Source: Pyxicephalus adspersus
Taxonomy: Eukaryota; Chordata; Amphibia; Anura; Pyxicephalidae
DNA: 64,000 nucleotides
Direction: 5' to 3'
Assembly: GCF_032062135.1 (NCBI RefSeq)
Contig: NC_092859.1
Span: 63,832,570 to 63,896,569, forward strand
Shown here: in pieces, positions 23,572 to 35,634 of the stretch
Layout of the letters: every line of letters begins with the position of its first letter
Position numbering within the stretch: the first letter of the stretch is position 1
Translations under genes and position numbers: made by a program
Notes under the pieces: model-generated
Seen by the model: only the letters and a program-made list of their open reading frames with translations
What the model was told of the DNA's origin: nothing
The model's database searches: none

Positions 23572-23632
23572 CTGCAGCCAGCATCAAAGACACACACGCT
23601 GCAGCCAGCATAAAGGACACACACGCAGGATC
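23572..23632. repeat. 27-bp tandem repeat at gap edge
   Basis: Unit ctgcagccagcatcaaagac with acacacg follows itself at least twice (second copy: cataaagga). The array runs into the gap. Confidence 0.85.
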
Positions 23633-23802
23633 AGATATCTAGAGCTGTCTCGGTGAGTACTTTTTTAATTTACCGGTATGTATGCTTTTATTTTCTTTTT
23701 CTCCTAGGTCTTATTTTCGGGGTAGGTCTTATATTAGGGCAGGTTTACAAAATAGTGCTAGGTCTTACTTTCGGGGTAGGTCTTATTTTCGGGGAAACAC
23801 GG

Positions 23803-26393
23803 TAGCACAGATAGAAAAAGCAGCAAAAAGTGGAAGTGTTTTAATTATGGGGGGTTTCTACTACCCTGACATTGACTGGAGTAATGGCAATACAGGAACT
23901 GCAAAAGGGAGGACATTTGTCAATTCAATACAAGATAACTTTATGCCCCAACTAGAAATGATAACTCTGCTGAACCTAGTTCTTTCTAACAATGCAGAGC
24001 TTATAACAAATGTGCATATAAAAGGGAATCTGGGTAGCAGTGACCATAATATGATTACATTTATTGTAAGTAGTAAACAGGAAGCAAAAACAAGAAAGAT
24101 AAAAACATTTCATTTTGAGAGAGCAAATTTTGCATTAAGGGCAGCTTTCTGTGACTTGGACTGGGAGACAATATTGTCTTCAAAGAACACAGAACAGAAA
24201 TGGGAATGTTTTAAGTCTGTTCTACACAGGTCTGGGTAATAAGTTTAAGGGGTTAAAATTAAAACTTATGTGGTTCACAGCTTATGTTAAAAAAAGCCAT
24301 AAAGAACAAGAAAAGGGCATTCCAAAAATATAAAAATGAAGGATCACCTTCATCATTTGAAAACTATAAAGAATATAACAAAAGATGTAAAAAGGAGATC
24401 AAATGTGCAAAACTTCAAAATGAAAGATTGCAAAGGAAAGTAAGGAAAACCCCCAAAAATGTTTTAAATATATTAATATCAAAAAGATCAGATCTGAGCA
24501 TGTAGGACCCTTAAATGATATCTCTGGGTTGGTAACTGGGGATAAAGAAAAGGAAGATTTACTAAACACTTTTTTTTTTTTTTAGCTCTGTGTACACAAA
24601 AGAAAATGGCAGAGCTCAAGTCCAAATTAATATTAGCAATGTCACTGCCTTGAAAAAGTCACAATGGCTCAAAATTGATATGCTTGAGAAACAGTTGGGC
24701 AAAATTAAGGTTGACAAAGCACCAGGACCCCATGGATTACATCCACGTGTCCTCAAAGAGCTGAGCTCAGTTATTTCAAAGCCATTATATCTAATTTTTA
24801 GAGACTCTTTAGTCACTGGCATGGTAGCGATGGATTGGCGTAAGGCCAATGTGGTTCCTATCTTCAAAAAGGAAGCAAAGTCATTACCAGGTAACTACAG
24901 ACCAGTTAGTTTAACGTCTATAGTTAGAAAGGTCCCAGAGAGTTTGATAAAGAACCACATAGAGGAGTTTCTGTTAGAAAATAATATTATAAGTGATAGT
25001 CAGCATGGCTTCAAGAAAGACCAAAGTTGTCAAACAAATTTACTCCCTTTTTATGAGGAAGTAATTAAACAGGTAGACAGTGGAATAATGTTCTTGGATA
25101 TAGTGTACTTGGACTTTGCCAAAGCATTTGACACCGTACCCCACCGATGGTTATTATGCAAGGTAGGGTCAATAGGTTTAGAAAAGTCAATCTGTAAATG
25201 GATAGAGAACTGGTCTAAATACCGCATTCAGAAAGTTCTAATTAATGATTTATACTCTGAATGGTCTAAGCTTTTTAGTGGTGTACCCCAGGTTTCAGTG
25301 TTGGGACCTTTACTGTTTAACATCTTTATAAATGATTTAGAGTTTGGGATTAAAGTACCATTTCTGTGTTTGCAGATGATACCAAACTATGTAATGGAAT
25401 TAGATCCATACAGGATGTCTATAATCTACAAGCAGACCTGTGTGTACTATTTGATTGGGCAGCCAAGTGGCAAATGACATTTAATACAGAGAAATATAAA
25501 GTTATGCACTTGGGGGCTAACAACATGCATGCGTCATAATGTCTAGGGGGAATACATTTGGGGGAGTCAGAAATGGACAAGGATCTGGGGATTCTGGTTG
25601 ATCACGTAATAACAGCATGCAATGCCAAGCTGCAATATCTAAAGCTAGTAATGTACTTTCTTGTAATAAAAGACGAATAGACTGCAGAGATGGAGACATA
25701 ATCCTGCCTTTGTACAATGCATAGGTCAGACCACATCTGGAATATGCAGTCCAGTTTTGGGCACCAGTTCATAAAAGGGACATTGTGGAATTGGAGAGTG
25801 CAGAGAAGGGCAACTAAACTAATAAACGGAATGGAGGAGCTCAGCTTTGAGGAGAGATTAGCCGAACTGAATCTATTCTCCCTTGAGAAAAGTCGTTTAA
25901 GGGGGGATATGATCACCCTATATAAATATGTAAATGGTCACTTTGAGATCATTACAAAGAACAAGAGGGCACTTTTTGTGTCTGAAGGAAAGGAAGTTTA
26001 AACACCGGATATGGAAGGGATTGTTCACTGTAAGGTCTATGAAAATGTGTAATCTGCTCCCTCAGGAAGTAGTTTCAGCAACTACTATAGATTTAGGAAA
26101 AACTATATTATTTAGGAAAAAGCTGGATGCTTTTCTAGAAGCACAGATAATAGCGGGGTATTAGGGATTTAAAGTAAAGATAGGAAACTGTGGATCCAGG
26201 GAATATCTGATTACCTCATGGAATCAGGATGGAATTTGTTTCCCCTGTTGAAGCAAATTGTACTAGGTTTTTTTTTTGCCTTCCTCTGGACCAACTATGT
26301 CTTATAGGGTTTTATATCTGGGATATGTTTATTTCCCTAGTGGTTGAACTTGATGGATTTATGTCTTTTTTCAACCTAACCTACTATGTAACC
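23803..26393 (+). pseudogene. CR1-type LINE, reverse transcriptase part and 3' end
   Basis: Continues the element at 22640. It encodes the end of the endonuclease (MGGFYYPDIDW, SDHNMI), a linker, and the reverse transcriptase: KAPGPHGLHPRVLKEL, NYRPVSLTS, QHGFKKDQSCQTNL, YLDFAKAFDTVPH, SGVPQVSVLGPLLFNIFIND, then VFADDTKL in a shifted frame at 25366-25389. The C-terminal [31 protein letters not shown] block follows. Frameshifts near 24240, 24500, 25365 and 25540 and several stops make it dead. The 3' tail with ggttgaacttgatggattta and ttcaacctaacctactatgt is the usual CR1 end in frogs. Confidence 0.9.
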
Positions 26394-26394
26394 T

Positions 26395-28955
26395 GTTGTT
26401 TTCTCAGAGGTCATTAAAGCATCAATGTATTGGCATACATCATGTGTAAAGAGACTCTGTTTGTGGAAGGCTGTAGTGATTTTTTAACATGATTAGAACA
26501 GCCATATTTAGTGGCAAGATTCTAAAAATGCTGGGGATCAACTGAACAGGACATTCAGCTATCTGGCAAATAGATAGCTATCTGGCCAAAAAAATGTTTT
26601 TTACATCTGTTAGAAAAATTTTTTTTTCAGTACCTAGATAAATTCAGACATTCTGACGTTACCTCATTCTGCATATTTGCAGAGATTAACATAAGATACT
26701 GTAGAATCATATATCTATGTTCCAGCTTTCCTTAAATAGGAACAGCCTGGCACACACCTGGAGGGCCATCAGTTTGTGAGATTCTTCCTATGCTATGCAT
26801 GTATGTCCTGATGGGTTGTTTAGAGAGTAAGTTCCCGGACAGTTCCATGACCTCCATCATAAAACCTTGATCTGGTGCTGCTTTACTCAGCAAAATGTGC
26901 AGACATAGCAGGGGCTTTATGTCAAACTTATCTGCTACCCTTGTTCCAAGGGAAGACCAGTTGGTCCAGTTGCCTATACAAAAAAAAACTTAAAGCTGGA
27001 TTCAAAACAAACAGGCACAGGGCTGTGTGTTCATGTATATTTCTTAATATGTGATAATTCTTACCTGTCAAAATGTTTTGGATCTGGACTTTCTCTGTGG
27101 ATGTTTAGCAACACAGCCAGGCCACATCCTTTTCCACAGTGTGTGCTTAGACAGTAAAAGGGCAGCAAAAGACTAATTTTTCTGTTCCCTTCCTACCAGA
27201 GTGTTCTTTGCCAACACTTTTTAATGATGGTCAACTTAATTGGCCTAAAGTGGTTCCTTTCCTTTTCTGCTTCTGTAGAAGTGATTACAAAAAGGTGTAT
27301 CAAGCCAAATTCAGGTATTTCTACTAGCTGCATTAAAAATATACTACATTATTTTTATAAATGTTTTGCTGCTCAAAACTGTGTCTTTTAGTATCTGCCT
27401 AGTGTGTAATACACAAAGGGAATACAACATATTTCTTCAGAAAAATTCAAGTGACTAAATTAAAGTTCTGAGTGATTCCCATGGTGCAGTTCTATCAGTT
27501 ACAGTCTAATATAATGAAATCATTGTTTTAATTCAAGGTAAAGTATCAAGAGATTGAGGGGTCTGTTTTAATATTTGTTGGTAATTCTGCAACAGACAGT
27601 GACATACAAAATGGGTAATATTTTTAAGTGTAAGACTACATCAGAAACACATTGATTTCTGTATAAATGTAGTGTCCCTTTTCAGTTGGTACCTACCCAG
27701 CAATTTGCTGGATACCTGATGGATAGCAGTCTGTTACAAAAGAAGTTATATTTTCTGATGTCTTTCTGGTAAGTGCTATTGTCTGCTAAAGATGTAAGAG
27801 ATGTGGAACATTGTGCGCAATTCTGTCTTCATTTCTTATCTCTAACCTGATGCATTCATCTCTAAGGTGCGCTTACCAGATACTTATTTATGATCATACA
27901 ACAGTCAGTTCAAAAGCTGAGATTAGAAGGTGACAAAATAGAGAAAAGATGAGCCTGCAAATTGGATAGTCATACACCCATAAATTAATGTCATTCTACA
28001 CAGGGCTACACATTTAGCTATATACCAAAGTAATTGAAGGCTTTTTGCATTAGGTATAGATCATTGCTTCCTCCACAAAGATACAGCCTTGCCAGTTGAA
28101 GGCTTTGAAGGCTTTCTGCATTAGTTATAGATCTTTGCTGCCTCTACAAAGATAAGCCTTGCCAGTTTCTGGACCCTAGTAATTGATTTTTTTCCAGCTA
28201 TACTTTACAATAGAGCCCACTTATATTTTTCAGTTATGAAAACTTTAGTGTATTTTTGTACGGGTGTTATATAAATTCTTAATAAAGGTGAACTCAATTT
28301 AATAGGATTTTTAATAAGATTTGTAATTACGATTATATTAGCAAATGTGTTTTTAAAAGCAAGCATAGTAAGTACCTAAATCTAACCTAGTATCATCATT
28401 CTGTAATCCCTAAAAGCATCCCTGCTGCTTTTTCTTTTGCTGGGCAGTCACAGCCTGTATTGGTTCCAGGACAACCTAGGCTCAGGGAAAGCTGAAAGTT
28501 GCTGACCATCATATTAAGGGCACGTGTAAACTTCAGTTTAATAATTTACTGTATCCCGGTTCTCAAAACCTTAGACTATTTACATGTGACAGATATCTAG
28601 ACACTGTTACAAAGAAAATTATTGGGTTTGCAGACAGGGGGATGTTCCTTTTTATTTTTCAAACTCCAGCAGAGGCATCTGAATCACTTGACAGAACCTG
28701 CACTCGTTTCCCTATAGATAATGGCTGGGTAACTGTGATGCAAACTCTTATGTATTTTTGAAATACAGCAAATGAAATATAATTTGAAGTATGTAAGAAA
28801 AGCAATGACAAAAGTTGTGGATTATTCCTTTTGTAATATATTACATTTGTTAACAATAGCCTTCTTTTCTTCTCATTTTGGAAATACCTATTTTGGAAAT
28901 ACCAAGTCTGTCCTCAATGGAGTTAAAGTTTATAGAAAAATGCACCTAAACTAGA
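26395..28955. other. ARHGAP26 intron, nothing else recognised
   Basis: Mostly single-copy-looking AT-rich DNA, with one local duplication at 28034-28165. It has few transposon signatures compared with the flanks. Confidence 0.5.
28034..28165. repeat. 61-62 bp tandem duplication
   Basis: ttgaaggctttttgcattag... (28034-28095) recurs as ttgaaggctttctgcattag... (28105-28165), both ending agccttgccag, separated by a 9-nt extra start. Confidence 0.9.
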
Positions 28956-28961
28956 TAGGTA

Positions 28962-29674
28962 CCGTATTTTTCGGACCATAAGACGCACTTTTTTTCCTCC
29001 TAAAGTGGGGGGAAAATCAGGGTGCGTCTTATGGTCCGAATGCAGAGGTACAGGGGCATATTTTTTTACTTACCTGTGTCCCCGCCGGTCCCCGGCTGCG
29101 CCGATCTCTGCCTGTTCTGTGATCCAGCGTGCGGCACTTGTGCCCGCCCACGAAGGCGGCGCCGATTGATTTGATGAATGCCGATCGGCGCCGCCTTCGT
29201 GGGTGGGCACAAGTGCCGCACGCTGGATCTCAGGGGAACACAGGAGGAAAACAGACAGAGGCTGACAGCAGCCAGTGTCTGTGTTCCTCCTCTGTGTTCC
29301 TCTGTGTTCCAGCGTGCGGCACTTGTGCCCGCCCACGAAGGCGCCGCCGATTGATTTGATGAATGCCGATCGGCGCCGCCTTCGTGGGTGGGCACAAGTG
29401 CCGCACGCTGGATCTCAGGGGAACACAGGAGGAAAACAGACAGAGGCTGACAGCAGCCAGTGTCTGTGTTCCTCCTCTGTGTTCCCCTGTGTCCCAGCGT
29501 GCGGCACTTGTGCCCGCCCACGAAGGCGGCGCCGATTGATTTGATGAATGCCGATCGGCGCCGCCTTCGTGGGTGGGCACAAGTGCCGCACGCTGGATCT
29601 CAGGGGAAATCAAATCAATTTTTTTTTTCTTGTTTTCCCTTGTGCGGAAAACCTGGTGCGTCTTATAGTCCGGA
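28962..29674. mobile_element. CCGTATTTTTCGGACC MITE with three hairpin units
   Basis: Left end ccgtatttttcggaccataa gacgcac after TA; the right side has gtgcgtcttatagtccgga but the last bases are lost. It belongs to the widespread TA-targeted Tc1/mariner-like non-autonomous group. The body is three tandem 185-bp units (see separate entry). Open frames on both strands are palindrome artefacts. Confidence 0.8.
29124..29610. repeat. Three tandem 185-bp units, each a long hairpin
   Basis: Units start ccagcgtgcggcacttgtgc at 29124, 29309 and 29494. Each has 43-bp arms (ccagcgtg...gcgccgat and its complement, one mismatch) around a loop of about 17 nt, then a linker with ggatctcaggggaacacagg. Confidence 0.95.
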
Positions 29675-29871
29675 GCGGAACAAAGTCATTGCTATTCTTA
29701 TAACTTATTATTAATAAACATTGTTTGCTTATGGTATGTTAGTGCAAGAATAAATAATGGTGATATAAATTGGTACTACACGGCTAAACGTTGCTAGATA
29801 TTTATCTGCCACTAAGATTAGTTGTGTATGGCAAATAATTGGAGAAGTAACTTTATTGTTAATTTGTTTAG

Positions 29872-29950
29872 GCCAACTGTAATAACTATGCAGGCTCTTT
29901 CAGAGGATGACAGAAGGCTATGGATGGAAGCTATGGATGGTCGGGAACCC
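29872..29950 (+). CDS. ARHGAP26: ARHGAP26 exon, PH C-terminal helix
   Basis: This 79-nt exon is entered in phase 2 and left in phase 0; acceptor tgtttag, donor CCC|gtaagt. It encodes (R)[18 protein letters not shown] then EAMDGREP. The LSE(E/D)[14 protein letters not shown] segment is the C-terminal alpha helix that closes the PH fold and is nearly identical to human GRAF1. This sequence best separates ARHGAP26 from ARHGAP10. The following intron, about 27 kb, is the longest in the window. Confidence 0.97.
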
Positions 29951-31266
29951 GTAAGTAGCTTTCTGTGTAAATATATTTAGACAAAATAATAAACAGCGGT
30001 AGTCTGGTTCAGCAAACTTGGCTTCGCAAGCTGGGACTCCAAACCAATATGCAGTTCTCAGTCATCTTTGTTGTATGTTAGCAACCTCTCATCATTTACA
30101 GGCCTGTTTAAATAGGAAAGTTTTTGTTTTAAAGCATCTGTATTTTTGTCATTTTGTAATAAAATACATTTTTTGATATCAACATATGATTCTTTTTGCA
30201 CTGTCCTAAATTAAGCCAATTGTAGAAAGCTACTCCTAATGGAAGGAAGTAATGTTTCACTATTGTGTAGCTGGGGAAGTGTCTGTGTGTATATAGGGTG
30301 GGTGTGTGGTCATTTTTGACCTGCACAGTTTATAGTTCTAAATAACCTCAAGTTATGCGCAAAGCATTTAGTATTGCAGGTTATCTAAGTTTGTCACATC
30401 ATTTATACCGGGGAGCATTCAGGAGGAGACTTGGAGAATTATGTCATGACTGATAGGAAAAAGTCATGTGAACAACATTACTGTCTGTTTCTAAAATGCC
30501 AGTTGTCTGGAAGTTATGCCGAGCCTCTTGTAGCAACACCTTATGTTGTTGATACAAAACAAATATTAAGGTCAGGTATTTTGATTTTGCTTGTTTTCTT
30601 TTGTTTGTTTTTGTTGTCATGCATATAATAGCCATGCAACTACAATTTTCCGGAGACTGGTTATCTGGCTCTCTTGATGCTTCTTCTATTTTCAGTTACT
30701 GTTGCGTAACAAGCAAATAAATAAGGAATTATGAATGTTTTTCAACGCTGCCAATCTTTAGGGTGTCCATTTTTAACATTTTCTTCCATGTCAATGTTTT
30801 TTTTTATTTGCAGTAGTTGATTCTCCACCACAGAATGTTTGAAAATTTCAGATTCACTGCTTTATAAATGGATCCCTATGTGTCTCTCAGATTTTTTAAA
30901 CCAGCAACACAATATTTTAGTGTGTCACTATATTAAAAAATGTATTTAAAAAAAACTGTGAAAGAAAATGGTTATTATTCTATCCTGCTACCTGCATTGA
31001 TTATATTTATTCTACGGAATGCATACTACTGCCGAAAGAATCTTCTCACCTGACGCTTCTGAAACTGTCAGATGCCTGGTCCTCCTCTATGATATGAAGT
31101 TCTTCCCACAGATGCTTATATCACTACTCAACAAAGAAGTGACATAAGGACCTGCAAATGAAACAACAGCATGCAGTGGGGAAGAATGTATCTAACACAT
31201 CTGGAAATGTGGAGCAAAAAGTAGGTGACCTTGGCAGAAAGTCCTTGTTCAACACACATGTACACT
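29951..31266. other. Start of 27-kb ARHGAP26 intron, nothing recognised
   Basis: AT-rich. The part after about 31020 may be 3' non-coding sequence of copy B. Confidence 0.45.
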
Positions 31267-32905
31267 TCAGAAGTGTTTCAGGCACTTGCTTTTGCGTTTG
31301 TGGCTCTCCGCTCTCTCCCGTTGCAGGAACCAGCAGTAGTCGCCCATCATGTTGGGGTTGAACCAGCCTTGATATCTTGTTTCAATTACTGAAATGTCCT
31401 GGTGGAACCTCTCCCCTTGTTCATCACTCACATCACCCAAATTTTGTGGGAATAAGTCCAGATGGGAATGTAAGAAATACATTTTAAGTGACATTTGGCA
31501 GCCAAGCCGAATGGTATGCTGTTTGCATGTTGTTCACGAGTTCGGCATGGTTTTCAGCTCGCTGGTTTCCCAGAAAGTTTTGTGCAACTAGCACAAATGA
31601 ATCCCAAGCAGCAAGATTAAGTGGGTTGAGTTTGTCTCTAAATGTGGCATAACGCACCAGATTTGGTGACCAATAAAAATGCCTGTTTTTAGTTTAATAT
31701 CTGTTATAACTTTTCCAAACTTGTCCTTCAGATACTGAAAACCCATAACATCACGATCCATTGCAATAACAATGTTTTTCATTAATCCAAGTTTATTATG
31801 AAGTGGTGGAAGGTAAACTTTCTGTGGATCAATGAGTGATTTATGCTTCACGTTGTACTGGCCAATAGTGTGGTCTGGGTGGCCATGCTGTCACTTTGTA
31901 ATGGTTGCTGTCATCACGACTCTTCCACAGGCACAGAAACCACATATATTGTGTATATCCCATTTACAGGCTAAGAAGGAGTGCCACCACCTTCAGGTCA
32001 CCACAAACGTTCTGTTCCACTTGTGTTCTAAATAGTTAATCAATTTCAAAATGACCTCCATGGATTTGTATGTTTTTTTCATTCCCTCAGCATGAGCAAG
32101 AGGAACAGAAGGTTTTTCGTTACTTTTATGCAGCAATACAGCTTTCAAATTTGCTTTGCTTGAGTCTATGAACAATCTCCACTGCTCTGGTATGTGATCG
32201 CAACCTAACTCCATCATTAGATCACTCACGTCAGTACAGAACAAGTTGTTTTCTAACTTGTAATAACCTGCAAACTTTGTGTGACGATCACAAAAGTATA
32301 AAGTTGTCGTTCCTTTTTGTAGCAAATTCCACTCCTTTAATCTGGAGGCTAATAGTTCACACTTCTATTTTGACAAAGACAGGTCCCTTACAATATCATC
32401 TAAATATGATTGGCTTATAAAATGTGGCTTACCCTCTTCAAATTGGGGTTCATAACATTCATTAACATCGACATCATCCTCCTGTTCCTCATCCGACATG
32501 TCACTGTCAGTAACAACAGATGTGGGAGGGACTGGCACTTGATTCTCTGCATCATGTGGCACTGGCTTCAAAGCAGATTCACAATCAGGATAGATGATTT
32601 TTGACTTCTTTCTTCTTTCAAAACCCAGCAATTTTACTCATACAGAAGTAGCAGTCCAAGTGATGGTCTTTTGGCTCACGCCAAACCATAGGCACAGCAA
32701 AAGGCATTTTATTCCTTTTCCCATTCAACCATTGTGTTAGGCCAACGTAACACACCTAACAGCAGATATGAGGTGCTCAGCTTTTATCCTGATTTCCAAT
32801 TTCACATCTAAAGTAATACTTCTAAGCAAAATCTCACCCTCTTGGTTAGGTTCTTGCGTTGATCACACGGGGTATATTTGCCACAAATGTAACAAAAAAT
32901 GTCTA
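31267..32905 (-). pseudogene. Unclassified transposon-like gene, copy B
   Basis: From 32905 downward: FFCYICGKYTPCDQRKNLT, QDKSWAPH-like, MPFAVPMVWREPK with DCYFCM, PDCESALKPVPHDA, an acidic DSDMSDEEQEDDVD linker, DDIVRDLSLSK, EQWRLFIDSSKANLKAVLLH, then (after about 31990) IDPQKVYLPPLHNKLGLMKN, and SDEQGERFHQDISVIETRYQ near 31400. The order matches copies A and D, but wording such as SLKMYFLHSHLDLFPQNLG shows another lineage of the same family. The VDLKMV/CFLCxWD block is poorly preserved. Frameshifts near 31560, 31860, 32340 and 32640 and stops break it. Its 5' side ends with a motif like the inverted repeat of copy D at 33319. Confidence 0.82.
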
Positions 32906-33291
32906 GTTTATTAACATAGCTGCACACACTGATCTTTAGCTCAAAACAGATTTACTATGGCCTAGCTGTACTATCCAATAAGATGGCTTCACTGAAGAGA
33001 CAAGCCCTTGGTCCATCTTGCCTTATATACCTATTTCTGACATGACTTGCCCAGACATTCCCTGCTGGAACATGCATGCCACCAGGGGACGTGATTCCGC
33101 TGAGGCGGCAGCAGGCATAGTGGTAGCTGCAACTGTTATAATGTGCCCATGTAAAAATACATTACCCAGTTACTGACCATTTGAACAGCTATAGAACGCT
33201 TAGTACCTAAATCTGTACGTGATTGGCAAACTCTGAGTTCAGATTTGGAATCAGCACACTCGATATCATGTAAATCACATGTTATTCCCAG

Positions 33292-33319
33292 TAGCAAAAT
33301 TGTTGTTGTGCAGTGTAAT
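33292..33319. repeat. Putative terminal motif of copy B
   Basis: On the - strand reads attacactgcacaacaac then aattttg. Copy D ends with attacactggggaac then aattttg. It lies about 410 bp upstream of copy B's finger, the right side for a 5' terminus. No partner was found on the left of copy B. Confidence 0.5.
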
Positions 33320-33670
33320 AGTCATTTACAGGGGCAAATAGATCAGCAATAGTACCCCCATACTTAGGTCATAGTTGGTTTGCTTTATATGCAGGAGTTT
33401 TAGACCTAATAGTTTTTGTAAAATGTTAAAAGCCCAAAACTGTAAGTTAAAATTTATTTGTAATACACATTTAGAGATGTATGGTATAAACCAGTGCTGT
33501 GCTTCTACATCCAAATAGATCTGTATAGAACATAGAATTAAAGGTATGCTAACTTCAAACTAAAATTATTATTTTCCAGTAGATTCTAAAGCAGTTTTTT
33601 CTTACCTTTTTACTATAAGCAAACCTCCTGAAATACCTTTCAAGTTTGCACGGAACCCTTACTATAATTA
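33320..33670. other. Intronic, nothing recognised
   Basis: AT-rich sequence between copy B and a Tc1 element. Confidence 0.45.
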
Positions 33671-33673
33671 CTA

Positions 33674-35100
33674 GAGTTAGGTCCATAAATATTTGGACAG
33701 ACAACTTTTTTCTAATTTTGGATCTGTACATTACCACAATTAATTTTAAATGAAACCAGTGAGATGCAGTTGAACTGCTGACTTTTAGCTTTAATTCAGT
33801 CGGTTGAACAAAAAAATTGCATAAAATTTTTTTACATAATCACTTAATTTCAGGGGCTTAAAAGTAATTGAACAATTGACTCAAAGGATATTTCATGGGC
33901 TGGTGTTGGCAATTCCTTTGTTATGTCATTATCAATTAGGCAGAAAAAAGGCCTGGAGTTGAGTTGGGGGGGGGTTGCTTGTATGTGGAAGATTTTGCTG
34001 TGACAACATGCAGTCAAAGGAGCTCTCCATACAGGTGAAACAAGCCATCCTTAAGCTGCAAAAACAGAAAAAAAAACCATCCGAGAAATTGCTACAATAT
34101 TAGGAGTGGCAAAATCTACAGTTTAGTGCATAATAAGAAAGAAACAAAGCACTGGTGAACTCAGCAATGCCTAAAGACCTGGACGTCCACAGAAGACAAC
34201 AGTGGTGGATAATCGCAGAATCATTTCCATGGTGGAGAGAAACCACTTTACAACAGCCAACCAAGTGAATAACACTCTCCAGGAAGTAGGCGTATCGATT
34301 ACCAAGTCTACCATAAAGAGAAGACTGCATGAAAGTAAATACAGAGAGTGCACTGCAAAGTGGAACAGCTCATGATTCATAGCATACCACATCATCTGTA
34401 AAACATGGCGGAGGCGGTGTGATGGCTTGGACATGCATGGCTGCCAGTGGCACTGGGACACTGAAACATCCAAAATAATTCTAAGGTGTTCAAAGACATA
34501 CTGTCTGCTCAAATCCAGCTAAATGCAGTCAAATTGATTGGGAGGTATTTCATAATACAGGTGGACAATGACCTAAAATATACAGACAAAGCAACCCAGG
34601 CGTTTATTAAAGCAAGTAGAATATTCTTTAATGGCCAAGCCAGTCATCTGATCTGAACCCAATTGAGCATGCATTTCACTTGTTGAAGAATAAACTTCGG
34701 ACAGAAAGGCCCACAAACAAGCAGCAACTGAAAGCCACTGCAGTAAAGGCCTGGCAGAGCATTAAAAAGGAGGAAACCCAGCATCTGGTGATATCCACGA
34801 GTTCCGGACTACGGGCTGTCATTGCCAGCAAAGGGTTTTCAACCAAGTATTAGAAATGAACATTTTATTTTCAGCTTTTTAATTTGTCCAATTACTTTTG
34901 AGTCCCTAAAATGAAGTGATTGTGTAAAAAAAAAAGGCTTTAGTTCCTCACATTTTCATGCAATCTTTTTGTTTAACCAACTGAATTAAAGCTGAAACTT
35001 AAGTTCAACTGCATCTCAGTTGTTTCATATAAAATGAATTGTGGTAATGTACAGATCCAAAATTAGATTACAGATTTTTACATTTTTATGGACCTAACTG
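33674..35100 (+). mobile_element. Tc1 element with broken transposase (34008-34853)
   Basis: Ends gttaggtccataaatatttg and the complement near 35085-35100, flanked by TA (33672-33673, 35101-35102). The coding part starts MQSKELSIQVKQAILKLQKQ (helix-turn-helix DNA-binding region) at 34008 and reaches the Tc1 catalytic blocks, ending GFSTKY at 34853. Frameshifts and stops (for example near 34100-34130 and 34370) inactivate it. A tract of about 200 nt aligns with what is missing from the second copy. Complete termini suggest a fairly young insertion compared with the other relics. Confidence 0.9.
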
Positions 35101-35102
35101 TA

Positions 35103-35630
35103 TATGCCCACAACATATTATATTGTTAGTCAGTTGGAAGAATGCTGGCTTTTGGGATGATTTGCCATCTTTGGATCATTGGTATATGTTAAACTGAATT
35201 GCTCAAGGAACCTCTACCAACCTCTGGAGGAAGCCTAGGTTTCCACAGAAACCTGGTTGAGAAACACTGTTATTAGTAAATGGAAAGGAAATAGAAAACT
35301 ACATTTATTTTATGTATAATTTTGTAGGTTTGTATTTTGTATGTCTATTGTTGTAACATTGTTGATAGACTAATGCATTTGTGTGATGCCAGATAAAAAA
35401 GGGTTCACATAGAATTTTATATTATTTTTTTCAAGCAATCTTATTTGGGATAAATTGTTACTTTCCTCTCGGCACTAATGTCTGCTAGGTGGCAGGCCAC
35501 ACTACTAAACATGAAAAGATTTGTATTCAAGGGCCATAAAAAAGAAAAATTCAGTTTTTGTTATCGTTTCAGTGCCCCGTGTGATCCTAATGGGCTCTGC
35601 TACTATTATTTTCCAGAGTAGCTGGAAGGT
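35103..35630. other. Intronic, nothing recognised
   Basis: AT-rich; no feature seen. Confidence 0.45.
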
Positions 35631-35634
35631 CCAC

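Larger units (their letters stand above)
22938..23802. mobile_element. CCGTGTTTCCCCG MITE, copy 2, inserted in the CR1 LINE
   Basis: Ends ccgtgtttccccgaaaataa and complement, TA duplicated (22936-22937 and 23803-23804). The body holds taggtcttattttcggggta-type repeats, the 23025-23571 gap, and a 27-bp tandem repeat. Same family as 4847-5627. It splits CR1 coding sequence, so it is younger than that LINE. Confidence 0.88.

Noticed and set aside
22851..23642. Long open frames of 200-263 codons
   Set aside because: They are almost wholly undetermined bases of the assembly gap.
29124..29610. CRISPR-like array (regular repeats)
   Set aside because: Three 185-bp direct units of a MITE in a vertebrate intron; no short repeats with unique spacers.
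29066..29714. Overlapping open frames of 76-151 codons on both strands
   Set aside because: Produced by the GC-rich palindromic 185-bp repeat; peptides on the two strands mirror each other and repeat with it.
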